A stretch of 64,000 bases of DNA from Schistocephalus solidus (lineage: Eukaryota; Platyhelminthes; Cestoda; Diphyllobothriidea; Diphyllobothriidae). The notes under the pieces are model-generated. The model was not told the DNA's origin. It searched no databases and was given only the letters and a program-made list of their open reading frames with translations. Where the stretch lies: assembly GCA_017591395.1 (NCBI GenBank), contig WEDG01001278.1, forward strand, positions 124,001-188,000, given 5' to 3'. Shown here piece by piece: positions 56,571-64,000 of the stretch (within the stretch, counting starts at the first letter, position 1; every line of letters starts with the position of its first letter). A program made the position numbers and the translations under genes.

Positions 56571-57110
56571 TCATGCGCTTGTTTAAATTTGTGTTTACAC
56601 CACTGCCCAAGGCATAGAAAGTATTGACGATCACTAGCAACCGTGAATCAGCTGTCAACGTCTTCCCTATTGCCCCTTTATAAACATACCTGTGCATTAT
56701 ATGTGGCATATGTGTTATGACAGAACGTTCGTTTATCACCAGTACCTAGTTGGCTGGTGGGCGGACAGAATTGGATCAAGTGAGATCCTAATCCCATCAG
56801 TGAGTGCCATGCGCTTGTTTAAATTGTGTATATACCTCACTGCACAAGGCATATGACGTACTGATGATCGGAAACAACCGTGAAACAGCAGTCTACGTCT
56901 TGCCTGTTACACCTTTTGCAAAATACCTGTGCATTATATGTGGCACGTGTCTTATGACACAAAATCATTTATCGCAAGTAGCTATGTGGGGCGGGCCGAC
57001 AGTATGTGATCGAGTGGGATCCTAACCATATCAGTGATTGTCATGCGCTTGTTTGACTAGTGTATATACCTCCTGCACAAGACATATGACGTACTGATGA
57101 TCGATAGGAC
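56571..57110. repeat. 236-bp tandem repeat with hammerhead motifs
   Basis: Three diverged units begin at (T/C)CATGCGCTTGTTT: 56571, 56807 and 57041, giving spacings of 236 and 234 bp. The third is cut off after about 65 bp. The middle unit carries a complete hammerhead core, the first a decayed one and the third its 5' half. Confidence 0.8.
56855..56899 (+). ncRNA. hammerhead ribozyme in 236-bp tandem repeat
   Basis: Stem I GACGTA/TACGTC is six perfect pairs (56855-56860 with 56894-56899). The core is CTGATGA (56861-56867). Stem II is CGG/CCG with a six-base loop and a U-U closing mismatch. GAAA is at 56882-56885, stem III is AC/GT with loop AGCA, and the predicted cleavage is after C 56893 in AGTC. 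All invariant bases are present. Unit 1 (about 56620-56665) has lost stem I pairing and has TTGACGA and GAAT instead. Unit 3 stops in stem II (57088-57103). Confidence 0.75.
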
Positions 57111-57199
57111 ATTTATAGCGGGCGTGTGGGTGGAAATAATGAAACTGACAGACAGATGTTGTCGGGAAGCCGAAGTAAAAAAGAATTGGGACATTTAAA

Positions 57200-57700
57200 G
57201 TTTTGAAATACCTCAATAAAGCATAAAACCGCGAGCACACAGTTTGAAATACTGGAGGTTTGGAGATGTAAACAGACGCCAAACATGATAACAGAGGACA
57301 CTGGTCAGATTTTGCAAGCGATACTAGCCCAGTTCCTGATGAAAAATCACGCTAAAAGAGAAAATAGGAAGAATCTATTGTTAGACCTGACTCTCGTGGC
57401 CGCAACCAAAGATATAATTGCAGTCGACAACGTGGGTAGCCAAATCCTTACCCCGAAACCTTACCTCATAACCCTAGTACCTACCATTAAGCCGTTTACT
57501 GCAAACCTCACCCCTAACCGTTAACTTTCCCCATCACCATATCCATTTTCTCTAACCGGAACGCCAACCTATAATCCCCTTACCCGAAAACGAAAATTAA
57601 CCTCAATGTTAACAATTGTAGGAGGCATGACGTTGAGTGACCGAAAGCAAAGGGTGTAAATTAAGCCTATCCATATAACATAAGTAGGTGTTTCTTAGAA
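57200..57700 (+). repeat. older diverged copy of the duplicated unit
   Basis: CTCAATAAAGCATAAAACCG and a following GGAGGTTTGGAGATGTAAAC parallel the start of the unit (53500-53560), including TGATGAAAAATCACGCTAAA against TGATGATTAATCACGCTAAA. Telomere-like DNA follows (57455-57600). The peptide gene was not found after it. Confidence 0.6.
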
Positions 57701-59237
57701 GCTAAACCTACATTTGTCACCGCACCCGATCGTCACCAAAGGCGGTTTCGTACGTGAATTGCATCCTGCCGATTCGTAAGCTGCCCTTAACCACAAGTGT
57801 CAGTGATGCTCTCAGTTGAGTTAAGATGAACGATAAGTTCTCTGAAACGGATATTAGCATCTAGTAGGAGGACAGTTCAGTACCACGCTTGGATAACGAC
57901 CAAATGGATGTGGTGGTCGAACATTAACAATAAGGCCGATACAAAATCTTTGTACTCGAAAGAAACTGAAAAGAGAACATAGAACATCCGAAAGCCTTGA
58001 CCCAGGACATCAGAGCTTCGGAGAAAATTGAAACCTCTGAAGGCAACCAAGCCTTTATGCATGGTGGGAGACAGTGTACAGATGGATGGAACCAAAGCAT
58101 CCCTTCGTTCTGCTAAATGTACCTGTGCTTTAAATAGTTTAGCTCATTTGGTAGCAGGCTGCATTTTTTCAAGCCGATAATGTACACCCATTCGTCCTTT
58201 TATGGTTAATTCTGCCTGTAATCCAGAAATCATCTAGAAACATCCATTGTTCTATTTTACCGTATTCCGTAACCACCTTCGTGAATTTTTCGCAAATGAC
58301 TGTGAATGGGCCTGTGAATGCCCTGGGTTGGATAACATCTGTCTGACGCCATCACGCTCCACAGACTCTCAATTTCTTCGAATTCCACCAACTTATAGAA
58401 GCCCGGCTTTCCAAGGCCATAAAGTCCCCGCCAGGGGGTTCCCATAATTTACCTTCAATCTCCAACATACTTCGTGCTTTATCTACTCATCCTAAAACCC
58501 ATGGAGTGGTCTATAAGGTCCGCTATTCTACTCAGAACACTTCATTTTCCTCTTCGACACAAGCCGAATAACGGAGGAATGACACTCATAGGCTGCTTTT
58601 AGCACTCCAGCCATTCTACATCGAGGAATTCACCAAAGCTCGTTGCTTTGCACAGAAGAAAATGGGACGTAAAAGAAGAATTTATGAACTCCGATGAGTT
58701 CAATCTTGGTTAATGCATCCAATCAGCCAACCAAACCGTGGACCGAAAAAATATGCTAGGAAGTCATTAACTCAAAAATCCTTCACATTTGTCAAGAGAG
58801 GGGCCGCATCAATAGAAGGACATGCAAAGGCATGTGATTGTTAAAATCAAAGCTTAGCCCCGAAACGCTCAGTAAACCTCCGTAAAGCGCAAGGTTCCTG
58901 GAGCGCAGGCCAGATTACGTCAGCAGAGCATTTTTTTGGGTAAGCAAGCTCAAGTTCAACTCCGTAGATTCTGAAATATTAAGATACAATTCTTCAGGAA
59001 CTCGGACATGTGTTACGCATCAGTCAACCACGGGAACCTTTGACAGAAATGGAAAAACGGGTGAGTCAATGACTCGGTGGTATTAAGGAAGTATTGCGAC
59101 TAATTGTTTAGTGCTTTGGGGAGGGAGGAAATGATACATGGCTGCAGCACTGAAGGCAGAGAAGTGGGAAGATTTTGTATAATGCCAACGGAAAAGCCTG
59201 AAGTAAGATTAAAAACTGAAGCATAACATATATCCCA
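57701..59237. other. no gene recognised
   Basis: Frames at 57877-58095 (-), 58247-58447 (+) and 58257-58445 (-) lack motifs. A short NSDEFN-like word near 58690 faintly recalls a Tc1-type transposase but is not enough for a call. Confidence 0.35.
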
Positions 59238-59645
59238 ATGAGACGGTCAAGGCCGTTTAGAAGACAAGTCCTTATTCAGCGTAAACACGAGTCGAGTTTT
59301 GGCTTATACGTGGGCTTCTTTTGTGACAACGGTAGATGGGTGCGCGCAGATCGCGTTACGGGACACACTCGTCACGTTGTGTCTTGGGGCTCACTTTCGA
59401 GTCCCACCAGCAGCCGCACAACGGCTAGTAGTATGAGCAGAAGAGCAGTACCAACAAGGCCAAAGGAGACTGGAGTGGCTCGTTGTCCTGTCGCGTATAG
59501 TAACAGCGTTATAGGGGCACTGACCGCTCGTGGTATGTATTTTGACCCCGCCTGGTACCTTCCGAGTCGATGGTTGCAGCACTTCGGGCACCTCGTTGGA
59601 GATTGGAATCCCAGACGTCTCACAGTAGGTAGAGCGTCAGTTTGA
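59238..59645 (+). other. 135-codon frame of unknown nature
   Basis: An Arg-rich frame (MRRSRPFRRQVLIQRKHESS and so on), GC-richer than its surroundings, with a hydrophobic frame antisense to it. Both frames are open across 250 bp, which suggests base composition rather than coding. It lies 300 bp downstream of the Gypsy remnant in that element's sense, so it may be element 3' DNA or an LTR. Confidence 0.25.
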
Positions 59646-59943
59646 TGTCGCAGACCGATCGATGAGTTAGCTGGTTGGCATGCATCTGCACTATGTCTGC
59701 TGTGGTTTCAGCCTCAAAGACTACGCGTCGGGATGGTTGATTAAACCATCCTTGTACAGGTCTTCACCAGTTCCATAGCTTTTAGATGCACCATCTCAAC
59801 TCCTCAAAATATCGTTTATGGGGTTGTGTTATCCGCGCGTCTCCTTTCGAATACCGAAGTTTAAAGCATTCTGCTTGTGTTTGACCATCCTGTCGGCTCT
59901 GTGAGTGGTACACTAGGCTAGAAGGGTGTTCAGAGGTGCTAGA

Positions 59944-60960
59944 TTAACGCCTATACTCCACAACATCCTCAAAACCCACTTGACATTGTTTTAGAAAACA
60001 TTTGACTTGACCACTCGATTGTAGGGGGGAGCGATGGTGGGGATGTCGCATGAAAAATTTCCCATCCCTGACACACCTGCTGAAACAAGAATGAAGAAAA
60101 CTGCGTTCCATTATCAGGCACGATTTCTGCGGGCATACCATAACGCGCGATCAATTCAAGCAACTTCCTGACCTTGGGCCCTGTGGTTACTGCCTTGGCT
60201 TCCTGGACTTTTAGCCACTAAGAATATTATGTTTTAGAAGGGCCCAGCATCGGGTCTGCGTCTTTCTAAAAGACCATTCCACCTGAACCGTATTCGGAGG
60301 CATCCGCATGGACCGTGGGTTCTTTTTCAACCCCGTGGTGTGATATCATAGTCGAGTAGCTTATCGCTGTCTTTATCGTACCAAACGCGTCCTGACATTC
60401 TGAAAAGCAAACAACCTCCATGTCCTTGAACAGAAGCTGGCTGATTAGGGGTTTTAAACTGTGCAGGCCAGTGATGTAGGGATCATTAGAGCTGAATAAC
60501 CAAACAAACGATGGTAGCTCCTTCGCGTTCTTTGGCACTTTCAAGCTCCGGAATGCAGTAGCTATCCCTGCACCAGATATACGTACATTCTAGTGAACTG
60601 TGAACATGAGATAGTGAATATTCTTCCCCAAGAATTCGCTTTTCTCCATGTTGAGATTAAAGGCCGTAGTCAATTAGGTGGTTCACAACCTGATTTAGCC
60701 TTTGACTCAACAACTCATATCAGTTACCAACAACCAAAATATCATCCAGTTCTACAATAGCCACCGGGACGTTCGGTAGAAAATTATCCAGGATCTGTTG
60801 GAACACTAGGGGGCGCTTTCACGCCGTAGTTTAGGTGGGTGCATATAAAGAAACCATTGTGAGTATTGATGGCCAGAAATAAATGCGATTTCTTGTTCAC
60901 CTCAAGTTGCAAGAAGGCCTCAGAAAGCTCGCACCTTGAAAAACCTACCGTTCATTTGGA
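59944..60960 (-). pseudogene. Ty3/Gypsy-type pol remnant, internally deleted
   Basis: On the minus strand: RT blocks FSRCELSEAFLQLEVNKKSH, FLAINTHNGFFICTHLNYGV and VAIVELDDILVVG (LDD palm; about 60730-60960), then NLNMEKSEFLG, then KVPKNAKELPSFVWLFSSND and TVHADASEYGSGGMVF (RNase H start, 60266-60544). Integrase follows almost at once: LELIARYGMPAEIVPDNGTQ and FSSFLFQQV (59969-60163). The rest of RNase H and the N-terminal integrase are missing, so the copy is deleted internally. Stops and frame changes are also present. Confidence 0.8.
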
Positions 60961-61346
60961 ATTGTAGCAGTCTGATCTCAGATTTGTAGGTGGTATTGAT
61001 AATCTTGCAGTTTGTCATTCAAAAATGTGGCGTATGTACTCAGTACTTGAGACATTCAAAGTAAGCACTGAACCATGAGGCTGAGACAGGCAGAGCAAGG
61101 CTGGCCCACGATGCACTTTCTGGAGCCAGTTGGAAAGTGAAATTGAGCCGGTAATGACGCATTTTATTTTACAACTGCGCATTTCTTTGAGCTTAAGGTT
61201 TACTGACAGGTCAGTTTTCCTTGGCTAAACGACGTGCCCATGATTTTGATGTAAAAATAGGGAAGCAAACAGAAACCTTGGGAAAAGGTGACGATCACAT
61301 ATGTAGCCCAACTCAGAGTATGAGAGGTAAAGACTCCGGTAAAACG
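60961..61346. other. no gene recognised
   Basis: Between the Gypsy remnant and the start of duplicated unit copy 2. It may include the first part of the Gypsy RT in broken frames. Confidence 0.35.
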
Positions 61347-63821
61347 GGATGGGTGATTGTGGGAGTTTTATGGGTGGTGCTACCGAAACTGACAGATAGG
61401 TATTTTACAGAATCAAAAGTTATACAATTATATTTATCCTCTTAGCCTGCGTATATCTATCAATAAAGCGTTAAAAGCGAACGCGAACTTTAAAAAACTG
61501 GAATTTCGGAGGTGCAAACGTGCAGAACTGGGACTGATTAGATATGTTAAGCGATCAGATCACAGCCCGTGATGATTAATCACACTAAAGGAGAAACTGT
61601 GACGAACATATCGTTAAATGCGACTCGTGCTGACCGCGACCGAAAATTTTATTAAATTTGAAAACATCCATATCCTTAATATGCAACCTAAACATTCTGT
61701 TTAAGGCCTAACCCTAACTCAGACCCAAAAATCTTATGCTTACTGCAATCCCTGCCTCCAATCCTAGTTCAAACCTCAAATTCTAAGCCTAACTATATGA
61801 CTTTACTCCAACCCTATCCCTAACATTTAATTCCAACCCTATCCTCCAACCTCTAGATCTATCCCTAACCACACCGGTATCTAGTCTTAAATTAAATTCG
61901 AACCCTTAACTTAACTTGACCTTCCAATCCTTATCTTAAGATCTCCAACTAATCCTAACTTCAACGTCAACTGGAACCCTACCCCTAAGCCTAACTCTAG
62001 GCCGACTTCCGACCCTACTGATAACATTGAGGAAGGCAGAACGGGGCTTGATCGAATGGAAAGGGAGAGTTGAATTGAGCCTTCCCAACTGACACTCACT
62101 GATGTGGTTAGGATCGCACTTGATCCCATCCGATTTTCACCGAGAAAAGATATTATGAAAAGAAAAAAACACTCTGACTACTTGGTTAACCAAAGAGCTT
62201 AACTGACTGTGCCAACTCCAAACGCCACAGAACAAACATCTTCTACCTTCAAATAGTAAGGTTTAGAAGAGTTTTCAACAAGGTAGCTGTTACGCATTCG
62301 TCCTAGTGAGGAAGGCAGAAGGTGAAGGCTATGAACATGTTTATTTTGGTGCAAGCGCAGGTTCACGGCTGAAGGTGAACGACTGAGTAAGTGACAGTCA
62401 GCCTGCGATCTTATGATTGGGAACCGGAAAGCAGACGAGAGACTTTTGACACGTCATACCGATCACACGTTATTTCGGGGAAGAACAGAGATGATGTGCA
62501 CAAGATGCTGGTTGAGGAGAGCGGCAAAGGGTACAGTGTGAATATCTGCACACTGACTAGAAAGCTAGAGTCTATGAACTATTCATCTTCATCGGCAAGT
62601 TTGCAAGTATACAGAAGGCACCCATACTTCGACAAAACAACATGGGAAAACAATATAAACTTCGTTCATCTGGCTGAAATCCCACTTCCAATTTATTCTT
62701 CTGAAATGAGCGTTCAGTGTGCATTTAAAAGAAAGTATGACACGGGAATCTGAACCCCTGTAATACAGACAACCTTGCTCAAAATTCCAGGAAGTGTACG
62801 TAACCCCCGTGTCCCAACCCTAAAAGGCATAACACTAACCCTTACCCACATTTTCGCCCTAACCTTAACCATACCACCTCCTGAATCCTAGCCTTAACCT
62901 CAGCACTAACCTGAAACTCAGCACAGACAATAAGCTGACAGCAAACTAGCGCAAGGTCCCTGGAATAGGCGGGAGGCTCCCATTCACGTGTCACACCCTT
63001 AAGGATGACGGATATCTGTAAATGCAACTCCAGCCCTCGGGACTAACTTAGACAGCCAGCCGTTGAAGGACACTTGACATTCGCAAATATTGGACTAAGC
63101 CCGCAACCAGCACTAATGATGGCCACAAAATCTAGATTCGCAAACCTCTTTCACCTAGGCTCATCAGTTCAGTAAAGATTTGAGTTTTCTCACAAGTTAT
63201 TCTGTTCGAATATTTTTAACCACTTATAAAGGATGAAATTGACTGCCGAAATTTCTGGATCAAATATATCTAAACAGAATTTAAAATCATTTCAAATATT
63301 TGTAGAAGGGGAAACAAAATAGGGAATTTCTTGATGAGTGTCAAGAAATTAGCGGCATTCATAATTGAGTGAGTCTTTTTCAAATACCAGATGGTTGGAA
63401 GAGTACCTGACTGACATTCGTGGAGACCTAAGAAACCCCCTCAGTGAAACAGAACCGGAAGTGTACAAGTGCCTTCCGAAGGGACGAAAAATCAGTCAGG
63501 GTCCACTTCGTAGTATGAGGCGTACGTAATATGACTCCTATAGTTAAGTAAATAAGGCGTTACCATTTTCACTTTTGACCCGGATTGTACATTTGCTCTT
63601 CACTCATTCTCAGCTTCCTATATTAAAAGCATTCGGTTATAATACTAATTTTGCTCTTTTTCGATCACTGCAGTAGGCAGACGTTTGTTGAAATCACACA
63701 AATCTGAGTTGACCTATGGTTTTATCTGATTAAGCAAATTTTGATGACAAATTGACCGTAAAGGCAACCCCGGCATAAGGCTTAGAGCACAGAGATTAAA
63801 GCAAGTTGGCCACCGGAAGCC

Positions 63822-63829
63822 TATAAATA
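63822..63829 (+). promoter_or_regulatory. TATA box of second secreted-peptide gene
   Basis: TATAAATA 43 bp upstream of the ATG at 63865, with flanks identical to those of copy 1. Confidence 0.7.
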
Positions 63830-63864
63830 GGCTGCTGCTGCGTTTTAACAGTAGAAAAAAGAAA

Positions 63865-64000
63865 ATGAAGCTTTTCATCATCTGCCTTCTTTTGGTTGCG
63901 TTAAGCGTTGACAGCCTTGCTGAGACAAGCACCACCGGATCTACACCAGCGGCCGTGACAACGGGAGAGGCGCAGAAAACCACCACTCGAGTGATCAAAC
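63865..64000 (+). CDS. small secreted Thr-rich peptide, second copy (partial)
   Basis: The first 136 bases are identical to those of the frame at 55903-56070: same signal peptide (MKLFIICLLLVALSVDSLAE) and same Thr-rich start of the mature part. The window ends before the Tyr-rich C-terminus and stop, so completeness cannot be judged. Upstream, only one difference (C to G at 55818 versus its partner) separates the copies back to about 55594. Confidence 0.7.
   Translation, partial: MKLFIICLLLVALSVDSLAETSTTGSTPAAVTTGEAQKTTTRVIK

Larger units (their letters stand above)
61347..64000 (+). repeat. 2.65-kb duplicated unit, copy 2 (cut by window end)
   Basis: Parallels 53384-56037. It includes telomere-like DNA (61700-62030), the doubtful frame (62505-62753), the TATA box (63822-63829) and the start of the peptide gene (63865 onward). 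It is preceded by unrelated DNA. Confidence 0.9.

Noticed and set aside
58640..58800. Possible Tc1 transposase fragment (NSDEFN-like word)
   Set aside because: Too short and isolated; no second motif found.

Overview
The window is a gene-poor, transposon-graveyard stretch of a flatworm-like genome. The most likely source is a tapeworm of the Diphyllobothriidea (the Schistocephalus/Spirometra/Dibothriocephalus group). The assignment rests on a non-LTR reverse transcriptase fused to several C2H2 fingers that I recognise from those worms, on CR1-group and Penelope-like elements, and on tRNA-derived repeats with hammerhead ribozymes comparable to schistosome Sm-alpha. It was made by eye and the species is uncertain. 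No intron-containing host gene was recognised.

Layout. Positions 1-5600 hold a tRNA-like repeat head, a broken CR1-group fragment (called family E here) and unassigned DNA. From 5600 to 36100 there is a nested mosaic of at least three further CR1-group families, called A, B and C here, in both orientations. Almost all copies are frameshifted or 5' truncated. The best preserved B copy lies at 15122-19493 on the minus strand. From 36800 to 41360 there is a dead Tc1-like transposase, a second family E copy split by a 519-bp LTR-like insertion, and a sister copy of that insertion. At 41775-43085 lies a decayed Penelope-like element with RT and GIY-YIG endonuclease. It is followed within 800 bp by three hammerhead-ribozyme motifs on the minus strand, two of them in a 302-bp tandem SINE-like dimer. 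Positions 43870-49735 hold ORF1 remnants and the longest family A copy, which has an open endonuclease frame. Positions 50640-53383 hold the RT/zinc-finger element.

Positions 53384-64000 are different. A unit of at least 2.65 kb is present twice in direct orientation, 7.96 kb apart, with an older third trace at about 57200-57700. Each unit carries degenerate telomere-like C-rich DNA and a tiny, apparently complete gene: TATA box, a 55-codon frame for a signal-peptide-bearing Thr-rich secreted peptide, and an AATAAA. Between the two units sits a 236-bp tandem repeat that carries another complete hammerhead core at 56855-56899.

The items most worth following are the hammerhead-bearing repeats and the duplicated secreted-peptide gene, which differs at only one base in the 444 bp I compared although the DNA just upstream has diverged more.
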